A DNA stretch of 64,000 nt from Gemmata massiliana (lineage in GTDB: Bacteria > Planctomycetota > Planctomycetia > Gemmatales > Gemmataceae). The position numbers were made by a program, and so were the translations under genes. The stretch spans positions 5,849,738 through 5,913,737 of the forward strand of contig NZ_LR593886.1 of NCBI RefSeq assembly GCF_901538265.1, given 5' to 3'. The notes below the pieces were generated by a model. The model was not told where the DNA came from. It worked only from the letters and a program-made list of their open reading frames with translations, and did not search any database. Positions 8,448 through 16,982 of the stretch are shown piece by piece. Within the stretch, counting starts at the first letter, position 1, and every line of letters begins with the position of its first letter.

Positions 8448-9545
8448 ATGAGCCTCTCACGCGGCCACACTTCAATTGGTTCCACACCGGTCCCACGGTG
8501 GCGCGTGGCTTTGATCGTCGGCGTGATGGTGCTGAGCGGAATCATCTGTTGGCAATGGAGTTCCTCCATTGATCGTCGGGACGAGGCGCTCCGACTCGCC
8601 AAGGAGGGCCGATTAGCCGAGGCTGAGCCGCTTCTCCAAGCGGCTATCGAGCGCGACGGGAACGACGCAGAAATCGTTGCGGCTCTCGCGCTCGCGAAAT
8701 TGGGCGGAACCGATGCCGGCGCTGCGGAACAATACCTGTCCAAGTGGTGCGAGCTGCGCCCCACAGAAGCGCGCCCGTTCCAACTGCGAATGGACCTGCG
8801 CCACCGCATCGCCCGAGGACTGGCGCTACAAGCCGACCGACAGCGAGTAATGGAAACGGCGCTCTCAGACGGGCGCCGGGCGCTGGAACTCGACTCGACC
8901 AACGATCCGGTCCGGCGCGAGGTCGCGTGGCTCGCGCTTCAGGTGGGACGATTCTTCGATGCGGAAATCGAGTGCCGAAAGTGCCTCGCGGCTTCTCCGC
9001 GAGACGGCTGGTTGAACTATCTTCTGGCCAAGATCTGCCACGCGCAGGGGAAGCGCACCGATGCCGAGGCCGCCATCGATACCATTGTGCGAGTACGCCC
9101 GGATTTCGCCGAGGCACTGGTGTTCCGCGCGGTACTCTACCACGAAGCCGAACAGCCCGACCGGGCCGCCGCGTTGCTGCGTCAGGCACTCGCGCTGAAA
9201 GATTGTCCCCGGCGCGAGTGCCTGTACCGTCTCGGGCTCGCGCTGGCCGCAACCGGGCAGTCCGACGAAGCGAAGAAGACGCTGGCTGAGGTGGACCTGC
9301 TGAACCTGACGGGAGCGGTCGCGAACGATTACTTTCCGAACAACCCGGCGATGCGAGTTCAAATTGCCGAAGCAATGCTCGGCGTCGGGCGACTGTCGGA
9401 CGCGAACGCGGAACTCGATACGCTCCTCGCTGCGGACCCCAACTTCGCCCCGGCCCACCGCGTCAAGGCGGTCTATTACGACCGCGTGGGTCAACCCGCC
9501 CAGGCCGCCGAGCACCGCCGGCGAGCCGCCCAGGACGCCCCATGA
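8448..9545 (+). CDS. Membrane-anchored TPR protein, partner of following CRTAC1-like protein
   Basis: A 365-residue protein when started at ATG 8448. The same frame is open further upstream, but that part is Pro/Arg-rich and crosses hairpins, so it was cut. Residues about 20-45 form a signal anchor (VALIVGVMVLSGIICW). Tetratricopeptide repeats follow: A-E-A-E-P-L-L type helices, RFFDAEIECRKCL, AEAAIDTIVRVRPDFAEAL, RAAALLRQALALK and DANAELDTLLAADPNFAPA. TPRs bind proteins, so this is probably an exported scaffold. It ends in a four-base ATGA overlap with the FG-GAP/UnbV gene at 9542, indicating translational coupling. The same pairing recurs at 11498-14728. Confidence 0.82.
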   Translation: MSLSRGHTSIGSTPVPRWRVALIVGVMVLSGIICWQWSSSIDRRDEALRLAKEGRLAEAEPLLQAAIERDGNDAEIVAALALAKLGGTDAGAAEQYLSKWCELRPTEARPFQLRMDLRHRIARGLALQADRQRVMETALSDGRRALELDSTNDPVRREVAWLALQVGRFFDAEIECRKCLAASPRDGWLNYLLAKICHAQGKRTDAEAAIDTIVRVRPDFAEALVFRAVLYHEAEQPDRAAALLRQALALKDCPRRECLYRLGLALAATGQSDEAKKTLAEVDLLNLTGAVANDYFPNNPAMRVQIAEAMLGVGRLSDANAELDTLLAADPNFAPAHRVKAVYYDRVGQPAQAAEHRRRAAQDAP

Positions 9546-11281
9546 CCGCTCCCCGCCGAATCGCACTCGTGATTGTTCTCGGGGCCGCGGCCCTGGCAGC
9601 GGGATCGTTCTTCTTCGCGTACCGGAAACCGAATACGGACCCGACACCAACGGAAGCCGATCTGCGACCCGAAGCTGGGATGCCGTGGTTCGTGGACGTG
9701 ACGCGGGACGCGGGCGTCGATTTTGTTCACTTCGATCCGACGACCGACGCGCACTTCATTCAAGAGACAATGGGCAGCGGGATCGGGTGGATCGATTACG
9801 ACGCCGACGGGTGGCCCGACCTGTTCTGCATCCAGGACGCGCCGATTCGCTCGTCCGGCAACCTGACCAGTAACCGCCTCTACCGCAACAACCGCGACGG
9901 CACGTTTACCGATGTCACCGAGAAAGCCGGGCTCGTGCGCACCGGGTTCGGCCAGGGCTGCGCCGTCGGCGATTTCGACAACGACGGCTTTGATGATCTG
10001 GTCGTTACCTACATGGGCGGGTTGGCTCTGTACCGCAATAACGGGAACGGGACGTTCACGGACGTCACCGCGGCCTCACGGCTCACCAACCCCCACTGGG
10101 GAACGAGTTGTGCATGGGGAGACATCGACGGCGACGGGCGCCTCGACCTCTACGTCTGTAACTACGTCGAAGTCGATATCGATCACTACCCGCTCTGCGA
10201 ACGGGACAAGAAGCTGTTCGTGTGCCCGCCGACGAGTTTCCCGCACGCCCGCCACCGCCTGTTCCGCAACAACGGCGACGGCACGTTTACCGACGTAACC
10301 GCTCCGTCCGGGATCGCGGACGCGCCTCCGGCCCCCGGGCTCGGGGTCGTCGCTGCGGACCTGGACGGCGACGGGCGCCTCGACCTCTACGTCGCGAATG
10401 ACCTCAAAGCCCAGTACCTGTTCCACAACCAGGGGAACGGGCGGTTCGTTGAGAAGGGACTGCTCTCCGGGGCCGGGTTGGGTGCGACCGGTCAACCCGT
10501 ATCCGGCATGGGCGTCGAGGCGTTCGACGCGGACGGCACCGGGCGCCCGTCACTGTTCGTCACCAACTTCTACAACCAACCGAACGTCCTGTTCCGCAAC
10601 CGAGGCAGCATGCGGTTCTGGGAAGGAGCGACCGAAACCGGGTTGGCCGGCCGCCGGGACCGGCTCGGGTTCGGTACTGTCGTGATCGACGCGAACCTGG
10701 ACGGACGCCCCGACTTGGCCGTTGCTAACGGGCACCTCCACCGGGACGCCGAAGAGGTGTACCGCGCGCCGTATGCTCAGCGTGCGCAACTGTTCGTCGG
10801 CACCGGTCCCGGATCGTACCGCGACGCATCGGACCGAACCGGTCCGTACTTCCGTGAACCGCGCGTCGGGCGCGGGTTGGCGTGGGCGGATTTCGACAAC
10901 GACGGCAAGCCGGACCTGGTATTCAGTCACGTCGGCGGCCCCCCGGCTCTACTCCACAACCGCACCGAGACGACCAACAACTGGCTCGGGCTGGAACTGG
11001 TCGGTGACGGCACTCGCAGCAACCGGAACGCGATCGGGGCGCGAATCGAGGTACGGACAACGAGCGGAACTCAGGTGCGGTTCGTGAACGGAGGAGGAAG
11101 CTACCTGTCGGCGAATGAGCGCCGACAACTGATCGGGCTGGGCACGGGCAACTCTGCACGGGTAACCGTGCGCTGGCCTTCCGGACGCGAGCAGGTGTAC
11201 CAAGACGTTCCCGGGCACCGCTGGTGGCGGATCACAGAAGGAGCGGGCCAACCAACCCCGCTGCCTATCGCCGGCCGCTAA
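9542..11281 (+). CDS. CRTAC1-like FG-GAP repeat protein with C-terminal ASPIC/UnbV domain
   Basis: A 579-residue exported protein with an N-terminal signal anchor (about residues 7-26). Seven or so FG-GAP/VCBS calcium-binding motifs follow: DYDADGWPDL, DFDNDGFDDL, DIDGDGRLDL, DLDGDGRLDL, an imperfect DADGTGRPSL, NLDGRPDL and DFDNDGKPDL. They form a beta-propeller. The C-terminal ASPIC/UnbV domain starts near NNWLGLELVG and has the typical IGARIEV, GGGSYLS, LGLG and WPSG motifs. The first ATG overlaps the stop of the TPR gene. Proteins of this type are abundant in planctomycetes; the molecular role is unknown, probably extracytoplasmic binding. UnbV domains are also conserved in enediyne clusters. 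Confidence 0.9.
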   Translation: MTAPRRIALVIVLGAAALAAGSFFFAYRKPNTDPTPTEADLRPEAGMPWFVDVTRDAGVDFVHFDPTTDAHFIQETMGSGIGWIDYDADGWPDLFCIQDAPIRSSGNLTSNRLYRNNRDGTFTDVTEKAGLVRTGFGQGCAVGDFDNDGFDDLVVTYMGGLALYRNNGNGTFTDVTAASRLTNPHWGTSCAWGDIDGDGRLDLYVCNYVEVDIDHYPLCERDKKLFVCPPTSFPHARHRLFRNNGDGTFTDVTAPSGIADAPPAPGLGVVAADLDGDGRLDLYVANDLKAQYLFHNQGNGRFVEKGLLSGAGLGATGQPVSGMGVEAFDADGTGRPSLFVTNFYNQPNVLFRNRGSMRFWEGATETGLAGRRDRLGFGTVVIDANLDGRPDLAVANGHLHRDAEEVYRAPYAQRAQLFVGTGPGSYRDASDRTGPYFREPRVGRGLAWADFDNDGKPDLVFSHVGGPPALLHNRTETTNNWLGLELVGDGTRSNRNAIGARIEVRTTSGTQVRFVNGGGSYLSANERRQLIGLGTGNSARVTVRWPSGREQVYQDVPGHRWWRITEGAGQPTPLPIAGR

Positions 11282-11497
11282 ATGCCGCTCGCGAACCACG
11301 CTACATCTCTCGGAACGTGTTGCTGAAAAATCCGTCGCAATCACTCGCTCACACAGGTAACCTGATCTTGTTAAGTTGCAGCCCTCAGTGAATACCGGTG
11401 CGTAGGATGCTCCTCCTTCTGTGATCGGGAACACGAGCGAGCGGGCCATTCCGAACCAAGTACACATCCCGTTCGCACGCGCAAATGAGGTGATCCC

Positions 11498-12808
11498 TTG
11501 AGCGCGATTAGCGCAAAAGTGACGGCCCGGGTCCAACGGCACCCGCTATTGGCTCTCAGCGTGCTGCTCGGCGCGGTGGCGTTACTCTGCTGGGCAGGTT
11601 ATCGGGGCACGCGCTACTACGAAGCTCAGTCCCACTATCAGTCGGCCCTCGAACTCGTCGAACGGCATGACTGGAAGACGGCTTTAGAGCACTTGACCGA
11701 AGCCCAACTCCTCACACCGAGCGATCCCGCGCCCCACCTCCTGGCCGCACGTGCCGAGCGCCGACTGGAGCACCTGGACGTCGCGAAACGGCACCTGGAC
11801 ACCAGCGAGCGCCTGCAAGGGAGCGAAACGCAGGCAGTTAAGATCGAACGCGCGCTGATCCGCATTCACGAAGGCGCCTTGGCCGAGGTGGAAGAGTTCC
11901 TCCGCGGGTGCGTCCAACAGGACGACCCTAATTCGGTGGAGATCCTCGACATCCTCGCGGCCGGGCTCGAAATCAGCTACCGCGACGCCGAAGCCCAGCG
12001 GTGCCTCGACGACCTGCTCCGGCGCCAGCCCGACCACTTCGACGCGCTGGTGCGGCGCGGGCGAACGGCCAAGAGCATGGGCTGGTTCGAGGACGCCGTC
12101 CTGTACTACGAAAAAGCACTGACCGTTCGCCCGGACGTCGACAGCGTGCGCCTGGCCCTGGCCGAGATCCAGGTGGTACTCGGACAGTTCGAGCGCGCAA
12201 AAGGGCACTTCGAGCAGTTACGCGAGCGGCAACCAAAGAACGCTTCCGTCACGTTCGGGCTGGCGCGCTGTGCGGCCGGTACGGGTGCGAACGAGCAGGC
12301 TCTTCAGTTGTTCAACCAGTTGCTCGCCGCGAACCCCAACGACTGGATGGTGTTGACCGAGCGCGGCTGGCTGGCCACGCAACTCAACCGGCCCCAGGAC
12401 GGCGAGGCCGACCTGCGCCGGGCCGACGCACTGGCCCCGCCCCACGTCCCGCCGACCCAACTCGTGAACTGCTTGCGCTTGCTCGGCAAAACTGACGAGG
12501 CGCGTAAGTACCAGGAAAAAATCGACCGCATCCAGAGCGACAACAAGCGCGCCGCAGAACTCGGCGGACTGATCCGCGAGAAGGCGCCCGACGACCCGGA
12601 GCCGCGATACGAACTGGGCCAGATCCTGCTCCGCCAGGGTAAGGCGCGGGACGCCGTCCACTGGTTCGAGACGGCCCTCGCCAAGGACCCGGCGCACCGC
12701 AAGACGCACGAAGCGCTCATCGAGTTCTACCAATCGGTACGGGCCGTCGACCGAGCCGAGTACCACCGGCGCGCGCTCCAGGGACTCCCCGCAACGGCTT
12801 CGCACTAG
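11498..12808 (+). CDS. Membrane-anchored TPR protein
   Basis: A 436-residue protein starting at TTG 11498, chosen because GAGG lies eight bases upstream and the N-terminus then gives a normal signal anchor (LLALSVLLGAVALLCWAGY, about residues 14-32). The remainder is a series of TPR units: YQSALELVERHDWKTALEHL, AEAQRCLDDLLRRQPDHFDAL, FEDAVLYYEKALTVRPD, FERAKGHFEQLRERQPK, LQLFNQLLAANP and ARDAVHWFETALAKDP. It is the second TPR gene directly upstream of a CRTAC1-like gene, separated by 36 bases, and is a paralogue in organisation of the 8448-11281 pair. It probably acts outside the cytoplasmic membrane as a binding scaffold. The partner is inferred from gene order only. Confidence 0.85.
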   Translation: MSAISAKVTARVQRHPLLALSVLLGAVALLCWAGYRGTRYYEAQSHYQSALELVERHDWKTALEHLTEAQLLTPSDPAPHLLAARAERRLEHLDVAKRHLDTSERLQGSETQAVKIERALIRIHEGALAEVEEFLRGCVQQDDPNSVEILDILAAGLEISYRDAEAQRCLDDLLRRQPDHFDALVRRGRTAKSMGWFEDAVLYYEKALTVRPDVDSVRLALAEIQVVLGQFERAKGHFEQLRERQPKNASVTFGLARCAAGTGANEQALQLFNQLLAANPNDWMVLTERGWLATQLNRPQDGEADLRRADALAPPHVPPTQLVNCLRLLGKTDEARKYQEKIDRIQSDNKRAAELGGLIREKAPDDPEPRYELGQILLRQGKARDAVHWFETALAKDPAHRKTHEALIEFYQSVRAVDRAEYHRRALQGLPATASH

Positions 12809-12844
12809 CACGCCGAAACGCATATCGACTCAAGGAACGTATCA

Positions 12845-14728
12845 ATGCCCGGCAAGACAATATGGGCGCTGATCGCCCTGATCCCCATTTCGGTCGGCTT
12901 ATTCCTACTGATACCGCGAAACGTGCCTCAAACCGCCGAAGAACAGCAGCCCGAGCGAGAATTACCGCTCGCACCGGGTTATTTTGCGGACGTGACGCCC
13001 GGCTCGGGCATTGATTTCGTTCACCGCAACAGCGAAGAGGCCGAACTCGCCACGATTCTGGAATCCCTGGGCGGTGGGGTGGCACTGATCGACTTCGACG
13101 GGGACGGGTTACTGGACGTCTTCCTCACCGGCGGCGGGTACTTCGACGGCCCCGATAAAAGGAGCATTAAGGGGCACCCGTGTAAGCTGTACAAGAACCT
13201 GGGCGGCTTCAAATTCCGGGACGCGACGGTCGAAGCGGGATTGGACCGACTCGAAAGCGGAGCGCCCTGGTTCTACACGCACGGCGCGGCCGTGGCCGAT
13301 TACGACAACGACGGCTGGCCGGACCTCCTCGTCACCGGTTACGGGCGCCTGGCGCTCTTCCACAACGTGCCGGCCGATGGGAACCGGCGCCGATTCGTGG
13401 ACGTCGCGCGATCGGCCGGTCTGATCGACTCGCTCTGGAGCACGAGCGCCGGGTGGGGCGATTTCGACGGCGACGGGTTCCCCGATCTCTACGTGTGCCA
13501 CTACGTCAACTGGTCCTGGGCCAACAACCCGCCGTGCAAAGATTATCGCGACCAGAGCCGGCCGGACGTGTGCGCGCCCAAAGTGTTCGAGGGCCAGCCC
13601 CACGTGCTCTACCGGAACAACAGGAACGGAACGTTCACGGAGGTGAGCGCAGAAGCGGGGCTTCAAGTCCCTCGACCCGCGGACGCATATTCCAAACTAG
13701 CGCACCTCTCACCCGCGGCGCAAGCGCGACTGGAGCGAGCCGTGCGCGAGAAAGATTACGGGAAGGGTTTGGGCGTGCTCGTCACGGACCTGGACGACGA
13801 CGGGCGCCCCGACATTTACGTCGCCAACGACACATCGGGGAACTTCGTCTATCTGAACCGCGGGCACGGGCGGTTCGAGCAGATGGGTTCCGAGTGCGGC
13901 GCTGCACGCGACGCACTGGGCCGGGCGACCGGTAGTATGGGAGTCGATGCCGCGGACTACAACGGAACCGGGCGGTTGTCACTGTTCGTTGCCAACTACC
14001 AGAACGAAACTCACGCGCTGTACCGGAACGAGGGCCGGGGACAGTTCGTTCACGCGAGCCAAGTGTCCGGGATCACGTCACTCGGGCTGAACTTCGTCGG
14101 GTTCGGAACCGGGTTTCTCGACTTCGATCTCGACGGCCACGAAGACCTCGTCATCAGCAACGGGCACGTGGTTCACTACCCGCCTCCACCCGCCGACGTC
14201 AAACAAGTACCCGTGCTGCTCCGCAACACCCGGCGCCCCGGTCAGAAGCCCCACGAAGTGCGCTTCGAGAATGTTTCCCCAAAGGCGGGTCCGTACTTCC
14301 AGGTACGACATTTGGGGCGCGGAATCGCGCTGGGTGATTTGGATAACCGCGGCCGAACGGACGTCGTACTAAACCCCACGAACGCACCGGTCGCGGTCCT
14401 ACGGAACCAGTTCGAGACGGACCACCACTGGCTGGGCATCCAATTAATTGGGCGCCCCTACCGTGACGCGGTCGGCGCCCGATTGGAGTTGCAACTGGCC
14501 GACGGCGAAAAGCTCGTGCGTGCCGTCAAGGGAGGGGGAAGTTACTTATCGTCCGGCGACCGGCGAACCTTGTTCGGCCTCGGGTCGCGTACCAAGATCG
14601 ACCGCCTGACGGTCCGTTGGCCCTCCGGGAAGTCTCAGAGTTGGAAGGGATTAGCCGTCGATCGTTACTGGACGCTGACCGAGGGAGAGGAGAAAGCCAA
14701 CTCCACCGCACCAAAGTCGGGGGATTAA
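12845..14728 (+). CDS. CRTAC1-like FG-GAP repeat protein with ASPIC/UnbV domain
   Basis: A 627-residue protein with an N-terminal signal anchor (WALIALIPISVGLFLLI, residues 6-22). FG-GAP/VCBS motifs include DFDGDGLLDV, DYDNDGWPDL, DFDGDGFPDL, DLDDDGRPDI, DYNGTGRLSL, DFDLDGHEDL and DLDNRGRTDV. The C-terminal ASPIC/UnbV domain runs from HHWLGIQLIG through VGARLEL, GGGSYLS, LFGLGS and WPSGKS. It follows the TPR gene at 11498 and is most like the 9542 protein in architecture. Two cysteine pairs in the fourth repeat region (NPPCKDYRDQSRPDVCAP) match the equivalent CERDKKLFVCPP of the 9542 protein, suggesting a conserved disulfide or metal site in this subfamily. Confidence 0.9.
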   Translation: MPGKTIWALIALIPISVGLFLLIPRNVPQTAEEQQPERELPLAPGYFADVTPGSGIDFVHRNSEEAELATILESLGGGVALIDFDGDGLLDVFLTGGGYFDGPDKRSIKGHPCKLYKNLGGFKFRDATVEAGLDRLESGAPWFYTHGAAVADYDNDGWPDLLVTGYGRLALFHNVPADGNRRRFVDVARSAGLIDSLWSTSAGWGDFDGDGFPDLYVCHYVNWSWANNPPCKDYRDQSRPDVCAPKVFEGQPHVLYRNNRNGTFTEVSAEAGLQVPRPADAYSKLAHLSPAAQARLERAVREKDYGKGLGVLVTDLDDDGRPDIYVANDTSGNFVYLNRGHGRFEQMGSECGAARDALGRATGSMGVDAADYNGTGRLSLFVANYQNETHALYRNEGRGQFVHASQVSGITSLGLNFVGFGTGFLDFDLDGHEDLVISNGHVVHYPPPPADVKQVPVLLRNTRRPGQKPHEVRFENVSPKAGPYFQVRHLGRGIALGDLDNRGRTDVVLNPTNAPVAVLRNQFETDHHWLGIQLIGRPYRDAVGARLELQLADGEKLVRAVKGGGSYLSSGDRRTLFGLGSRTKIDRLTVRWPSGKSQSWKGLAVDRYWTLTEGEEKANSTAPKSGD

Positions 14729-14734
14729 AAGATG

Positions 14735-14769
14735 TGGGACTTTGCGGGGAGTACCCTCGCAAAGTCCCA
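14735..14769. terminator. Shared hairpin between convergent genes
   Basis: A 12-bp perfect stem (TGGGACTTTGCG at 14735-14746, pairing with 14758-14769), with further partial pairing of GGG and CCC inside, sits between the converging CRTAC1-like and lipoprotein genes. On the minus strand the hairpin is followed by TTTT soon after, so it should terminate the minus-strand transcript. Plus-strand termination is likely but has no T run. Confidence 0.65.
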
Positions 14770-14813
14770 TACTGAGAGAACAGACTACGCGCTGGTCAAT
14801 GAATGGTTTTGGC

Positions 14814-15245
14814 TTAATCCCATGTCAGCTTGAGATCACTCATCGACTTCTCAATCGTTACTTCGACTTTCGACCGGTCTCCGCTGTACTTACTGAACAG
14901 TTCGCGCTGATCGGCCGACATTTTTGGTGCGGCTCCCGGTACTGTTCCGGGCTTGCCCGCATCGGCCGCGGCGTTGTGCATGATGAACACTTTGTGCTTC
15001 CCGATCTGCGCCCCTTTAGTTTGGGGGTCGTAAAGTAGTGTGAAATTACCGTTCTGATCGGTTTCCCCCATACTCGGTCGGCCCTTCTCGGGCACGAAAT
15101 GGACGATCGCGTTCGTAACCGGTTGCCCCTTGTATGTGAGTGTGCCAGATACGGAGACGATTCCGGAATTACCACACCCAGCGAGGAACAAACAAACACA
15201 TAAAGCGAGCGCGGGCGTCCGAATTGACGAGCGAAACATGTGCAA
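14814..15245 (-). CDS. Lipoprotein with carboxypeptidase-regulatory-like fold
   Basis: A 143-residue protein. A signal peptide ends in the lipobox LFLAGC (Cys about residue 24). The mature part reads VSVSGTLTYKGQPVTNAIVHFVP...GETDQNGNFTL, the pattern of the carboxypeptidase-regulatory-like/transthyretin-like beta-sandwich that planctomycetes carry in very many small lipoproteins. The role is probably structural or binding at the membrane surface; no enzyme motif is present. These genes are often next to DUF1559 genes, and one lies directly upstream here (15368-16414, same strand), so co-expression is likely. Confidence 0.85.
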   Translation of the reverse strand: MHMFRSSIRTPALALCVCLFLAGCGNSGIVSVSGTLTYKGQPVTNAIVHFVPEKGRPSMGETDQNGNFTLLYDPQTKGAQIGKHKVFIMHNAAADAGKPGTVPGAAPKMSADQRELFSKYSGDRSKVEVTIEKSMSDLKLTWD

Positions 15246-15367
15246 CCTCGGAGGGGATGACGAAATGAAAGTGGCAGCAATAATTGATCGGGATAATACG
15301 CACTAACACCGTCCAGGCGGCGTTTGTTGCAGCCAGGGCGGTGTGAGCGCAGAACAGAGGACGAGGA

Positions 15368-16414
15368 TTACGGAGGGGAAACGACTTCGCTCCCGTTCCG
15401 AGTTCCCAATCCCAACCAAGTGGTGAGGTCGATGTTGTTCGGCACGAACGCCACGTGCCCGTCAACAAACAACACTACCACGCCGTTGGTGTGGGAACTG
15501 GTCGCCGCACGGCTGTTCCCCTTAACCGACCAGTTCGGTGGTTGGGAACCGGTAATCAGCCCTTGAGACTGGTGGTGGACCCAAATGAACTCGTTGCACC
15601 CGCTGCCGTCGAAGCACCAGCTCTGATTGGCCCAGTTCGCCTTTTCTCCGTAGTGCATGGTGTTGCTGGTACCGTCGGTCACGTCGGCGATCTTAACGGT
15701 GCTGTTAATCCACCCCATCCCGTTATACGCGGGAGCACTGCTCCGTTCGGGGCAGCAGGTCTCGGAGAAGTTGGCCCGGCCCGAATCGTAGAACATCGCG
15801 TAATCCTTCATCGTGTTCTCAAAACCCATGCGCCCGCGAACCGCGGACGGGCAGACGAACAACTTCGGCATGTTGGTCGCGGCCAGGATGTTCGGGTTAG
15901 GCTGACCGGCGCCCGGCAGTCCGGCCGGGATCACCGGTTGCCCGGGACCGCGGTCCGACCCCGGCGAGCCCCAACCGGTGTCTTCCGGAACGTTCGGGGC
16001 GTAGGCCGGCACGTTGAAGTTAATGTTCTTGTAGAGGTTGTCACCTTCTACATACGGCAGGATGCGAGCCGCCCAACTGAAGGCCCCCCACGGACAGCAA
16101 CTGTTGTTCGGGTCGCTCCAACCGGACGCCCAGTTGCCGTTCGGGGTGGCCCCGACCCACGACCCGGGTGGAGCCCAGACCCCGGGCGGGAAGCTCCCAA
16201 GGGAGTCGTGGTGGTTGTGAGACGCGAGACCGAGCTGCTTGAGGTTGTTCGTACACTTCATCCGGGCCGCGGCCTCCCGGACCTTCTGAACCGCGGGCAA
16301 TAACAGCCCAATGAGGATCGCGATAATTGCGATCACTACCAACAACTCGATCAACGTGAAGCCGCTCGCGGGCTTGTGCAGCCGGCGGGCTCGAGGGGAG
16401 AGAAAGGCGAGCAT
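15368..16414 (-). CDS. DUF1559 prepilin-like protein
   Basis: A 348-residue protein from ATG 16414, chosen because GAGG lies seven bases upstream and it places the type IV prepilin-like leader at the N-terminus. The leader is [20 protein letters not shown] followed by [17 protein letters not shown] (about residues 17-53). That methylation/cleavage motif, followed by NNLKQLGLASHNHHD and a C-terminal VVVLFVDGHVAFVP, is diagnostic of DUF1559, a family hugely expanded in planctomycetes. The protein is presumably processed and assembled or secreted through a type II secretion/pilus-like route; the function is unknown. An upstream in-frame extension to 16528 is not supported. Confidence 0.92.
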   Translation of the reverse strand: MLAFLSPRARRLHKPASGFTLIELLVVIAIIAILIGLLLPAVQKVREAAARMKCTNNLKQLGLASHNHHDSLGSFPPGVWAPPGSWVGATPNGNWASGWSDPNNSCCPWGAFSWAARILPYVEGDNLYKNINFNVPAYAPNVPEDTGWGSPGSDRGPGQPVIPAGLPGAGQPNPNILAATNMPKLFVCPSAVRGRMGFENTMKDYAMFYDSGRANFSETCCPERSSAPAYNGMGWINSTVKIADVTDGTSNTMHYGEKANWANQSWCFDGSGCNEFIWVHHQSQGLITGSQPPNWSVKGNSRAATSSHTNGVVVLFVDGHVAFVPNNIDLTTWLGLGTRNGSEVVSPP

Positions 16415-16982
16415 AATAGCCTCGTGGCGCGATGAGGAGGATAGGAGATAGCGCCGACACACCGACCTCAACAAACAAGCGAAGGTCAGGTGGCACCTGA
16501 GACTACACAAACCCTTCACGCGAGGCAAGAGAAATTATAGAAACGTCTAATATCCGAAATCGCCTCACAATTTGGCTAGAAGGTATGGAATCCAATCTGT
16601 GAATCTGAAAAGCTCTAATTTGCCTCACTATATTCTTAATTTTTCCACCCAATCAACCTCCAGCCAATCCAAAAAACCAAAAAAGAACGATCAAACGCAT
16701 CTGTATCACACAAACAAAACGCCACCCGCCGCGACTTCACAATTACAGGACAACGCCAGAACCCGAATCTTGCTTCGCGGGGTGGTTGCGCACCGGTGTA
16801 CCACCGACGCAATCGAGTGAAAATCGAACGATTGTTACATTTAGTCCAATTTTCCGGATTCAAACGATACGAACTACCTGCCGCTCATAGCACCGCGGTA
16901 CAGATCGTCACTCTTGCCGTGGTCCGTGCGCCGCTATATTGGCTACTGGAATTCATCTGCTGGCTCATTAAAGGCCGGACGC
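16415..16982. other. AT-rich divergent intergenic region upstream of the UnbU/UnbV operon
   Basis: This 568-base gap separates the DUF1559 gene (minus) from the plus-strand operon. From about 16530 to 16760 it is clearly richer in A and T than its surroundings, with A tracts around 16671-16690. No credible gene is present: the 82-codon frame at 16572-16820 has low-complexity Ser/Gln/Lys content and no ribosome site. It must contain the promoter for the six-gene operon. Confidence 0.5.
16534..16539 (-). promoter_or_regulatory. Candidate -10 element for the DUF1559 gene
   Basis: The minus strand reads TATAAT here, a perfect -10 consensus, about 120 bases upstream of the DUF1559 start. No convincing -35 box is seen at 16-18 bases, so this is tentative. 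Confidence 0.3.

Noticed and set aside
16572..16820. 82-codon frame in the AT-rich gap
   Set aside because: Low-complexity Ser/Thr/Gln/Lys content, no ribosome site and no recognisable feature.
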